This document shows, piece by piece, positions 1 through 9,637 of a DNA stretch of 53,560 nucleotides (position 1 is its first letter; each line of letters opens with the position of its first letter). This DNA is from a virus. A program made the position numbers and the translations under genes. The DNA lies in IMG/VR virus record IMGVR_UViG_3300042922_001297, positions 1 to 53,560 of that record. One strand, written 5' to 3'. The notes below the pieces were generated by a model. It was not told the origin of the DNA. It saw only the letters and a list, made by a program, of their open reading frames with translations, and ran no database searches.

Positions 1-127
1 TCCCCGCGGGGAAGGCGCCGCCGTGGATGAGCTCCTCGGACACCGGCTCGTGGCCGTGGCGCATGAGGTGGATGCCGACCAGGTCGCCCTCGTCGTTGTA
101 CGAGACCAGCGGGATGATGTCGCCGGT
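1..127. repeat. Terminal direct repeat, left copy (circular assembly overlap)
   Basis: Bases 1-127 match 53434-53560 exactly, as far as can be read. An exact 127-base end overlap is what a k=127 assembler leaves on a circular contig. The reading frame of the giant minus-strand gene continues perfectly across the join, so the molecule is circular or circularly permuted with a unique length of 53,433 bp. A real 127-bp terminal redundancy cannot be excluded from sequence alone. Confidence 0.95.
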
Positions 128-3100
128 GCCGAACTCCTCGCCCGCCGTCGGCACGAGGCCGATCGTGCCGTCGGTCTGCGCCGCACGCAGCCGGTCGCGG
201 AGCTGGTCCAGCGCCCGGTTGAAGTCCGCCTCGGCCGCCCGGCCCTTCTCGCCCTCCTCGGCCGAGTCGTTCGGGAACAGCTCGAGGTTCGTGAAGCCCG
301 AGTGCTGCCACAGGTAGTTGCGGCCCTGCACGGACTCGAGCAGCGGGAGCAGCACGGTGATGACGCGCTGCCGCGCGCCGTCGGCGTCGCTGCCCGTCGC
401 CACGTTCTCCGGCGTGACGTAGTCGGCGTAGCGCGCGGTCTGCGCGATCTCGCGGACGAAGTAGTCCTCGAGCCCGCCGAGCCCGCCGTTGATGGACATG
501 ATCGAGTTCTCGTTGACCGGGTTGTGGTCGGACAGCGAGAGCATCACGCGGTTCTGCGGCGTGGTGTGCCGCGCGCCGCGCAGCGTGGAGTCGTACGCGA
601 TCTGGGCCCGCGAGCGCCCGACGGCGGGCGCCGGCTCGAAGCTGTAGCCCGTGTCGTCGACCGGCACGTAGTCCGCGCGCTGGTACAGCCAGGCCATCAT
701 CCGGCCGCGCAGCCCCGAGGCGAGCGCCGACGGCGGCACCGCGATCTTCGCGCCGAGCGCGGTCAGGCGCTGCAGCACCGGGCGCGCCTGCTCGAACAGC
801 TGGTCGTCGGTCGCGTCCTGGCTGGCCCGCAGGAACGTGTCGGCCGGGACGTACACCGTGTCGCCGAACGCCGCCTGCTCGAGCGCGTCCGTCGTGAGCT
901 CGCCCTCGACCGCGTTGGCCGCGCGCGAGCCGCGGTGCACGTACTCCCACGCCGTGGTCAGGTCGAACTGCGTGGTGGTGTTCGCCTGCGGCGGCGTCAT
1001 CATCTGCGCCGCCATCTGCGTCTGGCCGATCGCGGCGGCCTGCACCGCCTGCGTCACCTGGCTCGCGATGTTCGGCGAGGTCTGCATGCGCACGCGCACG
1101 TTCGTGTCCTGCTCGACCCAGCGCGGCGAGCCGAGCTTCTCGCGGTCGGCGTGCACGTCGCGGCGGTGCGCGCGGTACCCGGAGTAGAAGTCCCGACCCC
1201 CGGCCCCGCCGGGCTGCGTGCCGTCCTGGCCGTACGCGCGCGGCTTCGGCAGCGACAGGTTCACCAGCGCGGGCTCGCGCAGCAGGTCGCGGCTGGCCCA
1301 GCCCGTGACCTCCGCGCCGTCGCGCTCGACAGCGACCAGGCCGCCGAACATCCGGTCGGTCCACGCCTGCGCGGGGAACCGGGTGTACTGCGGCGCCTTC
1401 GCGACGTCGATGCTGAAGCCGAGGTCGCCGAACGGCGTGACGGTGGGCACCCGGGCCCCGAGCTCGCCCATGAGCGCGAGCACGTGCGGCAGCGGCAGGC
1501 CGACGACCTCGGCGTGCTGGCCGAGCGGCTGGCCCTGGGCCTGGCGCGCGATGACCTGCTCGGCGCTGAGCACCGTGGGCACGCCGTCCTCGACGTGGCG
1601 CACGACGTAGAGCAGGGACATCAGCTTGTAGATCGCGTTGTACTTCTCGGCGCCGAGCGGCTTGCCGTCGATCGGCTGCTTCAGCGCGAACTCGGTCAGC
1701 CGGCGCAGCATGCCCGCCATGTCGGACGTGCCGCCCGCGACGATCCCGCGGCGCACGGCCTCCGGCATCGTGGTGACCTGCTGCAGGGCGAACGTCAGCT
1801 TCTTGATCGAGCTCAGCGCGGTGTCGTACGCCGTCGGGATCACGCCGTCGAGCGCGAACAGCAGCGAGCCGAGGATCGACGGCTGCACGAACGCGCCGTC
1901 GGTCTGGCCGTTGATGCCGTCGAACCACGGGTTGTGGCTGTACGCGTCGTCGACGCCGCGCGTCGCGCTGATCGACTTCGTCTCCGGGTGGAAGAACGCG
2001 ATGTCGATCTGCGCGCCGGTGAGGTCGGCCCCGGCGTCGCGGGCGATGTTCTGCACGGCCGGGCCGAGCGTGCCCAGCGTGAGCACGCCGCCGTCGCCCG
2101 CCTGCACGCCGGTGCTCGCGGGGAGCAGCAGGCCCGAGGAGTACCGGGCGTTGGCCAGCACGGGCACGACGGTGTCGTCGGCGAGCCGCAGCGTCACGGA
2201 CTTCACGACGCGGCCCTCGAGCTGCGCGAGCGGGCGGGTGACCGGCGAGCCGTAGCCCGCGAGGTTGACGGTGATCGGCGCGTCCAGCACGTTGCCGCTG
2301 GCGACCGCGGAGACCAGCATCCCCGCGGGGACCGACGTCGTGCTCACCTCGTCGTCGCCCGGCACCAGGGTCCAGTCCTGCACCGTGGTCGCGCTGAGCA
2401 GCGCGAGCTCGTCCGGGTTCTTCCCGGCCATCGAGATGCCGGACTCCGCGGCCGAGGCCATCACGGCGCCGGTGGCGCTGTGCATGAGCGCCGGCATGAG
2501 CGCGTGCCACTGGCCGGTCGTCCCCGAGACCTCGCCGTCGACCGAGCGCCGCGGCGCCATGAACTTCAGCACGGCCTTTTCCGCGCGGAACTGCGAGGTG
2601 CGCGGGATGTCCGGGGCCATCTCGGTGACCAGGTCGATCTGCGCGTTGAGCAGCGGGCTGAGCGCGGTGCTCGGGTTGCGCAGCGCGTCGGGCGCGAAGA
2701 TGTCCAGCGCGGGGTCGACGAACGTCGGGTCCCAGTACGGCAGCTGCGCCTTCAGCGCGTCGTCCTTGCTCAGCGACGGGAACGCGCTGATCTCCTGGTC
2801 GCTCGTCGCCGCGATGCCGTAGTTCACGTGCATCGAGAAGGCGATGACCCCGCGGGCGATCTCCTCCCACTGGTCCTTCGTCAGGTCCGGGACGGTGATG
2901 TTCTCGTCGGGCCGGTACGGGACGGTGATCGTCTTCGTGCGCGGGTCGAGCGCGCGCTGGATGGAGGCCGCGGCCCACGGCACGGCGCGCGCGATGTCGC
3001 CGTGCGCGGCGGCGTGCGCGAGCAGCAGCCGCTGCACCGACGGGTCCTCGTAGTCGCGGTACGTGGTGAGCATGACGTCGAGCGGCGACGTGTAGTCGTC

Positions 3101-6100
3101 GGCCCGGTTGAGGTCCGCGGTGATCTTGCGCGCGATCGTCAGCTGCACCGGGTCGCCCGACGCCGCGGCGCTGCGCGAGAACTCCACGGCCCAGCGCGCG
3201 ACGAGCTCGTGCTGCACGTCGCGCAGCGGGCCCTCGGCGGTGAGCAGCCGCGAGACCATGTTGTCCCCGCCGTGCGCCCGCCGGCTCACGCGCGCCGCAC
3301 GCAGGATCGCCTGGTGCGCCAGGCTCACGCGCTCGCCCGTGCCGTCGGGCAGGTCGTCGCGGTCGCGCGGCGCGCCGGCCGGGTCGTCGTCCACCAGGGT
3401 GAGGTCGGCGAACACCCCGGCCTCGGTGCGCACGTGCAGGCCCTCGATCGTGCTCAGCGCCTGCAGCGCGTCCGCGATGTCCTCGAGGATCTCGACGGCC
3501 ATCTTCGCCCGCTGCGGGCTGTGCGGGTCGAGCACGCGACCGAGCGCGGCCTCGCGGATGTTCATCTGCTGCGCGAGCAGCACGGGGATCACCGGGGCGC
3601 CGCCGGGCGTGGTGACCTTCGCCTCGAGGATCATGAGCCGGCGCAGCTTCGAGGAGGTGCCGTTGCCGAACAGCGAGACCGCGGGGTCGGCCGTCAGCCC
3701 GGCCACGCCCTCGCCGACGACGGCCGTGCGCATGATCTGGCCGGTGTCCTCGTTGTAGTCCCACGCCGTCATGCCGAGCGCGCGCGCCGCGATCCCCGCG
3801 GTGCGCTCGTTGCCCAGCAGGTCCAGCGCCTGCGACGGCGTGATCGCCGCCCAGTCCACGACCGTGCCGTCGTTGAGCACGAGCGTGCGCCCGCCCTCCT
3901 GCGTGAGCAGGTGCGGCTGGCTGATCACGTCGGCGAGCGAGCCCGACGTCGCGCTGGCGACGAGCTGGCCGACGGCGGCGTCGAACACCGGCATCTGCGC
4001 GGCGATCGCCTTGCCGAGCGCGACGACGTTCTCCTTCGCGATGCCCTTGACGCCCATGTTGCCGACGATCTCGTTGATGTGGCTGGCCTGCTGGATCCAG
4101 ACGCTGGCGCCCACCATCGAGCCGAGGTCGCGGCTCTGGCCGTACCACGCGACGAAGTTCTCCCAGGCGCGGCGGTTCACCGAGCGAGGGTTGTCGCGCG
4201 CCTCGCGCAGCATCGACAGCTGCTCGCTGTTGTGCTCGAGGAACGACTTCGTGCTCTCCGTCGCGTTCAGCGCCGCGTTCGCGGCCGCCGCGGCGTCGCG
4301 CAGCGCGTCGCGCATCTCGGTGCCCTCGAGCGCCTCGGAGATCCCGGAGCCGTACCGGCTCGCCTCGACGACCGAGCGGTCGCGGTTCCACGCGATGTAC
4401 GGCGCGGAGCGCTCGTCACGGAAGCGCCAGTCCTCGTTGAGCGCGCCGATGAACGCGTCGATGCTGAGCTCCTCGTCGTAGAACAGCTCGTTGAACCGGG
4501 TGAGCGCGAGCTCGGCGTCGGTCGCGTTCTCCGCCGTCGGGTCGTTCGCCTGGAAGTCCAGGTGCAGCCGCAGCCGCAGCAGCCGGTCGTTGACCTGGTC
4601 CACGTTGATGCGCTTGCCGTTGTCGCCGAGCGCCGCGTACGCGTGGTCGATGGTGCCGCGCAGCAGCTTCATCTCGGCCACCCCGGAGCGGGGCTCGGCC
4701 AGCACGTCGTAGATCCACTGCGGGAACTCGACCTGGCTCAGCTGGCCGTCGAGCTCGCGCTGCACGACCCCGGCGCGCACGCCGCGCGACTCCATGATGG
4801 CGAGCACCTTGGCCGCGAGGTTCGGGTCGCCGGCCAGGGACGAGCGGGCCTGCTCCGGGGAGGTCATCGCCGCGCCGCGCGCGCGGGCCAGCGAGCGCAG
4901 CGAGTCGTGCATGTCGCGGAACGCCTGGCTGGCGCGACGGCTGGACGCCGTCAGCATGCCGGTCGGCTGCCCCTTGTTCTCGGTGAGCATCTGGTGCGCG
5001 CTCTCCATGACCGCCTCGACGAGCACGCGGTACGGCGAGGGCACCTCGTCGTCGCCCACCGGGTACGACGGGTGCGATCGCAGCGTGACCTCGAACTCGT
5101 GCCGGACGTCGGCGCGCATCTCGATCAGCGTGTCGCGCAGCCCGAGCACGGTGTAGCTGTTGATCGCCGCGCCCTGGTCGCCGAGGAAGGTGCCGATGTT
5201 CTCGGCGCCGAAGACCTCGACGAACGCCGTGCCGGCGGCTGCGTGGCGGCCCCCGGCCTCGTCGACGAAGTTCGCCGTCGTGAGCTGCTCGAGCCCGGAC
5301 AGCCGCGCGGCGAGCGTGTCGCTGCGGTTGATCAGCTCGGCGTTCTCGCGGCGCAGGTCCTGCAGGACGTCGTGCAGCATCGCCTGCAGCAGCGTGACGT
5401 GGCCGTCCCCGCGCTGCCCGCGCTCGCGGTCGACGTCGGCCACGCGCGCCGCGGCGAGCATGAGCATCGACTCCTCGACGCTGCGGGTGCCGAACTGCTT
5501 CTTGTGCTCGACGGCCAGCCGGCGCAGCCAGGAGCGCACCCGCATCTGCGCGGCGAGGCCCTCCATCATCGCGTCCTCGCCCGGGGCGGTGAGCCCGTCG
5601 TTGAGCGCGGTGAACGTCTGGATCAGCGCGGCCAGCTCGGACGCGCGCTCCTGCGGCTGGGTCTCGGTGGCCTCGCGCCGCGAGTTGTACTTCAGCACGG
5701 TCTCGACGCGGAACACGTCGTAGCCCTGCGCCGCGATCAGCGCGGTCAGCATCTCCGACGTGGCCGGGGCCAGGCGGCTGGAGTACCGCGGCATCTGCGG
5801 GTCGGTCGCCGGGAGCGGCGTGCGGAACTTCGGCGTACTCGGCGCGCGCAGCGCGGCCTGGGTCTGGAAGGTCCACAGCGCACGGTCGGCCGCGCGGCTG
5901 ATCGCCAGGAACGGGGAGTCGTCGATCTGCTGGCCGAGCTCGCGCATCTGCGGCGCGTACTCCCGGGCCAGCTTGGTCAGCAGGTCCGCGACGGCGGACG
6001 CGCGGCGGTCGGTCAGCCCGCGCACGGTGTCGGCGATCATCTGCTGCACGACGTCGTCGGGGATGGACGAGCGGGACAGGATCGCCCAGAGGCGGCGCGA

Positions 6101-8797
6101 CAGCGTGCGCTTCAGGGAGATGTACGCGGCGAACTCCGCGCTGCCCGGGGTGCGCTTCGCGCGGTACGCGAGCTCGACGATCCGCTCGGTGTACGGCTGG
6201 GCCGCGAGCATCGTGCCGTCGGACGTGAGCTGGCCGGCGCCCCAGCGCAGCTGGTCGTACGTGTCGACCGGCAGCAGCTGGCGGATCATGTTGCTGTTCC
6301 GGTCGCCGTCGTAGTCCCCGCCCTGCGGGACGATCGACTCGTCGCTCCACAGCGCGGTGACGTCGTTCCCGGCGTCGGTCAGGCGCGGGTCGATCTGCAG
6401 GCGACCGAGCTGCGGGGACCCCGCGCTGTTCAGCGGGTACCGCGAGATCAGCACCGACGCGCTGCGGCGCGCGCCGTAGTCGTCGGAGTACCAGGCCCCG
6501 CGCAGCGCGGCGTTCACACGCTGCAGGATGTCGCGGCGCTCGTCGCGCGTCGCCGCGGCGTCGAGCTGGGCGCGCGCGTTCTCGAGCATGGCGAGCAGCT
6601 GGGTGTCGGACTCGGCGATCTGCCGCGCCTGCTCGCGCTGGTCGGCCGTCGCGCTGAGCACGGTGCCCCCGGGGCCGCGCACCTCCTCGCTGCTCGCGAC
6701 CTTCGCCATCAGCGCCTGGCGCGCACGGACGTCGCGCAGCGCGGCGCCGAGCGACACGACGTAGTCCTGGGGGTCCCAGTCGCCGTTGCTCATCGTCTGC
6801 AGCCGGGACATCTCGACGGTGTCCTGGGAGTTCGCCGCCTCCTGGGCCGCGGCCTGCACGGCGACGTCGGTCGCGCGCTGCAGCTCGGGGATGTTGGCGG
6901 CCGCCACCGCGCCGGCCTCGCGCTCGACCCCGGCGACGACGGCCTCGAGCCGTCCCTGCTCGGCGTCGTTCGGCCGCGCGTTCTGCGCGCGCTCGCTGTC
7001 GGACATCGCCGACCACTGCTCGTCCGTCAGCGGTGCCTGCCCCCGGTCCATCCGGATCGCGTCGCTGCGCTCCTTCAGCCGGGCGCTCGCGGACTGCGCG
7101 TTCACGCCGATCGCGGTGCCCATGCCCGCGCCCATCGCGAAGCCCTGGCGCGCGGCCTCGAACAGCTCGTTGAAGGTCGGGGTCTCGCCGAACGCCGTCG
7201 CGCCGAGCGTCGCCTGCACGACCTCCTCCGCGCCTTCGCCGAAGCCGTTCACCGCGGCGGTCGCGATCGTGCGCCGGCCGGTCGTGAGGTTGTCGATGTA
7301 GCGCGCGGTCTCGCGGCGCAGCGCCTCGGGCGACTGCTCCACGCCCTGTCGCGCCAGGGACCGGCGCGCGAACAGCCGCGCGCTGAGACCGACGGCGGCC
7401 TCGGACGGGATGAGCGCCGTGAACCCGAGCCGCGCCTCGCGCGTGCCGTCGGCCGCGGTGGCGATGCGGTGCCCGCCGATCGCCTCGACCTCGCCGGCCC
7501 CGCGCCGGAACGGGGCGTTGACGACCCCACCCACGCGCTGCGCCGCGGCGGTCTGCGCGATGTCGATCCCCGCGCTGGCCGCCAGCTGGGCCATGCCCCC
7601 GGCGCCGATGTCCTCGTAGCGCCCGGAGTACGGGTTGAACGCGATGTTCCCCTCGCCTACCCCCGCCACGACCGAGGCGGTCTGGCCGAGCGCGGAGGAA
7701 CCCATGGTCGCCGTGAACGCAGCACGAGCGATGCGGCTGCCGAAGCCACCGATGCCGTCGACCAGGAGCGCCGCGGTGTCGATCGCGGTGGAGCCCAGAC
7801 CGCGCTCGGAGTTGCGGAAGCTGTCGACCTCATCCCCGGCACCGCCCTCGCTCGTCGCGTCGTAGATCCCTCGGTACAGGTTGGACGTGGGGTTCATCGA
7901 CCCCGAGGCGAACCCGGCGTACCCGCTGAACGCGTCGGCCAGACCGACGCTCTGGTGGCCGTCCGCCGTCGCGCGCTCGTACTGCTCCTGCGCCTGGGCC
8001 AGCTCGGTGTAGCGGGCGTCGCGGTTGAGGTACGCGCCGAACCCACCGACGATGCCGCCGACGATCGCACCGACCGCGGCACCTGCTGCGGTACCGGCAC
8101 CCGGGACGACCGAGCCGATCGTCGCACCGAGGCCGGCGCCGGTCGCGGCACCACCGGCGGCGCCCGTGCCGACGTTGGCGAACTGGGCGCCCTCGTTCGT
8201 GCTGAGGTACTGCGCCCGGTCCTTGACGTCGGACTCGAACTGCATGGCCGACAGGCCCTTGGCGTAGTTCTCGGTGTTCGCCTTCTCGACCTTGGCGATC
8301 TCCTCGTCGAGCGACCCCGCGCCCGTCAGCGGCTTGCCGCTCTCCGACTCGTACGCCTTGGCCCACACCTCGCGGGGCAGCACCATCCGGGCGAGCATCT
8401 CGTTGCCCTGGGTGCGGTCGACCCCGGCGTAGCCGTCGCGGAGGTTGCCCTGCTTGCGGCCGTTGAGGAACACGTCGCCGAAGCGGATGCCGTTGGCCTC
8501 GTCGTTGTAGACCGCCACGCCCGTCGCGTCGTCGCGAGTCCAGCGCTGGTCCATCCCGCGCTCGGCCTGCTCGCGGTCCTGCTGCGCGGCCGTCTCCCAG
8601 AACGTGGTGTCGAACGCGTTCTCGGTGCCCCGCAGGTTCTGCCCGGTGAGCGTGCTCCACGAGACCTGCTGCTGACCGAGCTGGTCCGGGGTGGCCGTCT
8701 CCCACCGGGTGCCGGTCCGCTGCGCCTGCGCCGCCTCCGGGGTTCCGAAGCTCTGCGGCGTGGCGGCCTGCTGGGACCACCGGGGGCTGACGGCCAT
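1..8797 (-). CDS. Giant virion protein, N-terminal part (residues 1-2932 of 4505); RNA-polymerase-like DYDGD motif
   Basis: This is the N-terminal 2932 codons of a 4505-residue protein that continues at 53433 after the circle is joined; the frame matches exactly. The start is ATG at 8797, behind AGTAGGAG and an in-frame TAG at 8809-8807. Seen in the translation: a Gln/Thr-rich N-terminus, a Gly/Ala zipper at about residues 210-258 that could insert in a membrane, long helical stretches, then SRYP (Arg about 786) followed by GGDYDGDRN with Asp 828, 830 and 832. R-x-P followed 35-45 residues later by D-x-D-G-D is the active-site signature of two-barrel RNA polymerases. No lysine-bearing partner barrel was recognised upstream. 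It is the first late gene, directly before portal, as expected for a protein packaged and injected with the DNA. It could instead be a polyvalent ejection protein with a chance motif. Confidence 0.9.
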   Translation of the reverse strand, partial: MAVSPRWSQQAATPQSFGTPEAAQAQRTGTRWETATPDQLGQQQVSWSTLTGQNLRGTENAFDTTFWETAAQQDREQAERGMDQRWTRDDATGVAVYNDEANGIRFGDVFLNGRKQGNLRDGYAGVDRTQGNEMLARMVLPREVWAKAYESESGKPLTGAGSLDEEIAKVEKANTENYAKGLSAMQFESDVKDRAQYLSTNEGAQFANVGTGAAGGAATGAGLGATIGSVVPGAGTAAGAAVGAIVGGIVGGFGAYLNRDARYTELAQAQEQYERATADGHQSVGLADAFSGYAGFASGSMNPTSNLYRGIYDATSEGGAGDEVDSFRNSERGLGSTAIDTAALLVDGIGGFGSRIARAAFTATMGSSALGQTASVVAGVGEGNIAFNPYSGRYEDIGAGGMAQLAASAGIDIAQTAAAQRVGGVVNAPFRRGAGEVEAIGGHRIATAADGTREARLGFTALIPSEAAVGLSARLFARRSLARQGVEQSPEALRRETARYIDNLTTGRRTIATAAVNGFGEGAEEVVQATLGATAFGETPTFNELFEAARQGFAMGAGMGTAIGVNAQSASARLKERSDAIRMDRGQAPLTDEQWSAMSDSERAQNARPNDAEQGRLEAVVAGVEREAGAVAAANIPELQRATDVAVQAAAQEAANSQDTVEMSRLQTMSNGDWDPQDYVVSLGAALRDVRARQALMAKVASSEEVRGPGGTVLSATADQREQARQIAESDTQLLAMLENARAQLDAAATRDERRDILQRVNAALRGAWYSDDYGARRSASVLISRYPLNSAGSPQLGRLQIDPRLTDAGNDVTALWSDESIVPQGGDYDGDRNSNMIRQLLPVDTYDQLRWGAGQLTSDGTMLAAQPYTERIVELAYRAKRTPGSAEFAAYISLKRTLSRRLWAILSRSSIPDDVVQQMIADTVRGLTDRRASAVADLLTKLAREYAPQMRELGQQIDDSPFLAISRAADRALWTFQTQAALRAPSTPKFRTPLPATDPQMPRYSSRLAPATSEMLTALIAAQGYDVFRVETVLKYNSRREATETQPQERASELAALIQTFTALNDGLTAPGEDAMMEGLAAQMRVRSWLRRLAVEHKKQFGTRSVEESMLMLAAARVADVDRERGQRGDGHVTLLQAMLHDVLQDLRRENAELINRSDTLAARLSGLEQLTTANFVDEAGGRHAAAGTAFVEVFGAENIGTFLGDQGAAINSYTVLGLRDTLIEMRADVRHEFEVTLRSHPSYPVGDDEVPSPYRVLVEAVMESAHQMLTENKGQPTGMLTASSRRASQAFRDMHDSLRSLARARGAAMTSPEQARSSLAGDPNLAAKVLAIMESRGVRAGVVQRELDGQLSQVEFPQWIYDVLAEPRSGVAEMKLLRGTIDHAYAALGDNGKRINVDQVNDRLLRLRLHLDFQANDPTAENATDAELALTRFNELFYDEELSIDAFIGALNEDWRFRDERSAPYIAWNRDRSVVEASRYGSGISEALEGTEMRDALRDAAAAANAALNATESTKSFLEHNSEQLSMLREARDNPRSVNRRAWENFVAWYGQSRDLGSMVGASVWIQQASHINEIVGNMGVKGIAKENVVALGKAIAAQMPVFDAAVGQLVASATSGSLADVISQPHLLTQEGGRTLVLNDGTVVDWAAITPSQALDLLGNERTAGIAARALGMTAWDYNEDTGQIMRTAVVGEGVAGLTADPAVSLFGNGTSSKLRRLMILEAKVTTPGGAPVIPVLLAQQMNIREAALGRVLDPHSPQRAKMAVEILEDIADALQALSTIEGLHVRTEAGVFADLTLVDDDPAGAPRDRDDLPDGTGERVSLAHQAILRAARVSRRAHGGDNMVSRLLTAEGPLRDVQHELVARWAVEFSRSAAASGDPVQLTIARKITADLNRADDYTSPLDVMLTTYRDYEDPSVQRLLLAHAAAHGDIARAVPWAAASIQRALDPRTKTITVPYRPDENITVPDLTKDQWEEIARGVIAFSMHVNYGIAATSDQEISAFPSLSKDDALKAQLPYWDPTFVDPALDIFAPDALRNPSTALSPLLNAQIDLVTEMAPDIPRTSQFRAEKAVLKFMAPRRSVDGEVSGTTGQWHALMPALMHSATGAVMASAAESGISMAGKNPDELALLSATTVQDWTLVPGDDEVSTTSVPAGMLVSAVASGNVLDAPITVNLAGYGSPVTRPLAQLEGRVVKSVTLRLADDTVVPVLANARYSSGLLLPASTGVQAGDGGVLTLGTLGPAVQNIARDAGADLTGAQIDIAFFHPETKSISATRGVDDAYSHNPWFDGINGQTDGAFVQPSILGSLLFALDGVIPTAYDTALSSIKKLTFALQQVTTMPEAVRRGIVAGGTSDMAGMLRRLTEFALKQPIDGKPLGAEKYNAIYKLMSLLYVVRHVEDGVPTVLSAEQVIARQAQGQPLGQHAEVVGLPLPHVLALMGELGARVPTVTPFGDLGFSIDVAKAPQYTRFPAQAWTDRMFGGLVAVERDGAEVTGWASRDLLREPALVNLSLPKPRAYGQDGTQPGGAGGRDFYSGYRAHRRDVHADREKLGSPRWVEQDTNVRVRMQTSPNIASQVTQAVQAAAIGQTQMAAQMMTPPQANTTTQFDLTTAWEYVHRGSRAANAVEGELTTDALEQAAFGDTVYVPADTFLRASQDATDDQLFEQARPVLQRLTALGAKIAVPPSALASGLRGRMMAWLYQRADYVPVDDTGYSFEPAPAVGRSRAQIAYDSTLRGARHTTPQNRVMLSLSDHNPVNENSIMSINGGLGGLEDYFVREIAQTARYADYVTPENVATGSDADGARQRVITVLLPLLESVQGRNYLWQHSGFTNLELFPNDSAEEGEKGRAAEADFNRALDQLRDRLRAAQTDGTIGLVPTAGEEFGTGDIIPLVSYNDEGDLVGIHLMRHGHEPVSEELIHGGAFPAG

Positions 8798-8836
8798 CTG
8801 CTGCTCCTACTGCTCGTGGTCCAAGGCTTCGAGCAG

Positions 8837-8851
8837 ATCCTACGTCACGTA
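8837..8851 (-). promoter_or_regulatory. Possible late promoter -10 with an overlapping palindrome
   Basis: On the minus strand TAGGAT (8842-8837) resembles an actinobacterial -10 box about 40 bp before the giant gene start. It abuts the palindrome TACGTcACGTA (8841-8851), which could be an operator. No convincing -35 lies 17 bp upstream, so this is a weak call. Confidence 0.25.
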
Positions 8852-9071
8852 TGCCCCTGTACGCCCCGAAGATCCGATCAGCGAGGTATCGGACCCGATC
8901 GTCCTCGGAGGCGCTCACGGCGGCGCCTGGCTACGGATCTGGCGGTCTGAGACCGAGGTGCGGGAGATTCGGTCGTCGAGGTCGTCTCGGGAGCCGCAAC
9001 GGGGATGACCTGCACCGATGTCTCTCCTGGAACGCCGTTTCCGGAGAAAAACTTGTGCGTACTTCCAAATA

Positions 9072-9077
9072 TATAAT
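9072..9077 (+). promoter_or_regulatory. Candidate early promoter -10 (TATAAT)
   Basis: A perfect TATAAT lies in the AT-rich island, 164 bp before the first early gene. A TTGTGC at 9053-9058 is too close (13 bp spacer) to be a standard -35. If the box is used, it depends on an activator or on the surrounding AT-rich DNA. Confidence 0.35.
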
Positions 9078-9105
9078 AGAAACAAAAGAAACAACTACTA
9101 CCCCC

Positions 9106-9127
9106 TATACATATATATATATGTATA
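9106..9127. repeat. Perfect 22-bp AT palindrome
   Basis: The segment TATACATATAT followed by its reverse complement ATATATGTATA makes a perfect palindrome in the AT-rich island. It could extrude as a cruciform, bind a dimeric regulator or ease DNA melting. Which of these applies is unknown. Confidence 0.7.
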
Positions 9128-9240
9128 TATATAGGTATCCATTCATAGGGAGTTCATTGATGCATTAGGTGCAATTGTTTTTGTGTTTCATTTTTGGTTT
9201 ATCCAGTTTACATCCATCTCTACGCAGCCAGGAGATTCTC

Positions 9241-9597
9241 ATGTCGAACATCGACCAGATCCAGAAGCTCGCCGACCTCGCTCAGTCGTTCCAGTCGCTC
9301 GACCTCACCGATCTCATCTCGGGTATCAGCCAGCAGATCTCTGCTCAGTCCGCCTCCACGATCGCCTCAGCGGTCACGGAGCTCAAGGACGCAGGCCTCG
9401 AGCCCTCCGACTACATCCCGATGTCGCGAGCCGCTCTCCGCTCACGTCAGCAGGTCCAGCGCATGCAGCACGAGGCAGCCATGCAGGCCCTCGAGCTCCG
9501 TCAGAAGCAGGCAGAGGTGGTCACCACCGAAGCCATGGCCAAGCGCCTCAGCACCGCTCCGGTTCCTGCTCCGCCTCAGCAGCCTGTCACCGCGTGA
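9241..9597 (+). CDS. First early protein, unknown function, coiled-coil
   Basis: This is a 118-residue protein with no recognised family. The ATG at 9241 follows AGGAG in the leader; an in-frame GTG at 9169 exists but has no ribosome site. The protein is helical: an N-terminal segment rich in Ser, Leu and Gln, a Gln/Glu/Ala-rich coiled-coil region at about residues 70-100, and a Pro-rich tail (PVPAPPQQP). Codon use is less GC-biased than in the other genes. It is monocistronic, lies behind the AT-rich promoter region and is closed by its own terminator at 9606. That arrangement suits an abundant early protein such as a host-takeover factor, but this is inference. Confidence 0.85.
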   Translation: MSNIDQIQKLADLAQSFQSLDLTDLISGISQQISAQSASTIASAVTELKDAGLEPSDYIPMSRAALRSRQQVQRMQHEAAMQALELRQKQAEVVTTEAMAKRLSTAPVPAPPQQPVTA

Positions 9598-9605
9598 CAT
9601 CGAAA

Positions 9606-9637
9606 GGGACTCTCACTCGAGAGTCTCTTTCTTTTAT
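9606..9637 (+). terminator. Rho-independent terminator of the first early gene
   Basis: The hairpin GACTCTC-actc-GAGAGTC, with extra G-C pairs at the base, is followed by CTCTTTCTTTTATT. It begins 9 bases after the stop at 9597. Confidence 0.85.

Larger units (their letters stand above)
8798..9240. other. Divergent intergenic control region
   Basis: This gap of 443 bp separates the late unit (leftward from 8797) from the first early gene (rightward from 9241). The half near the giant gene is GC-rich. From about 9050 to 9215 it becomes the most AT-rich stretch of the genome. It should hold the promoters for both units. No protein gene with a credible ribosome site was found in it. Confidence 0.75.

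Noticed and set aside
4416-7016. 866-residue minus-strand open frame
   Set aside because: It is in another frame from the giant gene, Arg-rich and motif-free, and typical of high-GC shadow frames.
23-8950. 2975-residue plus-strand open frame
   Set aside because: Its codons are exact reverse complements of the real giant-gene codons; the translation is Arg/Ala/Val-rich low complexity with no ribosome site.
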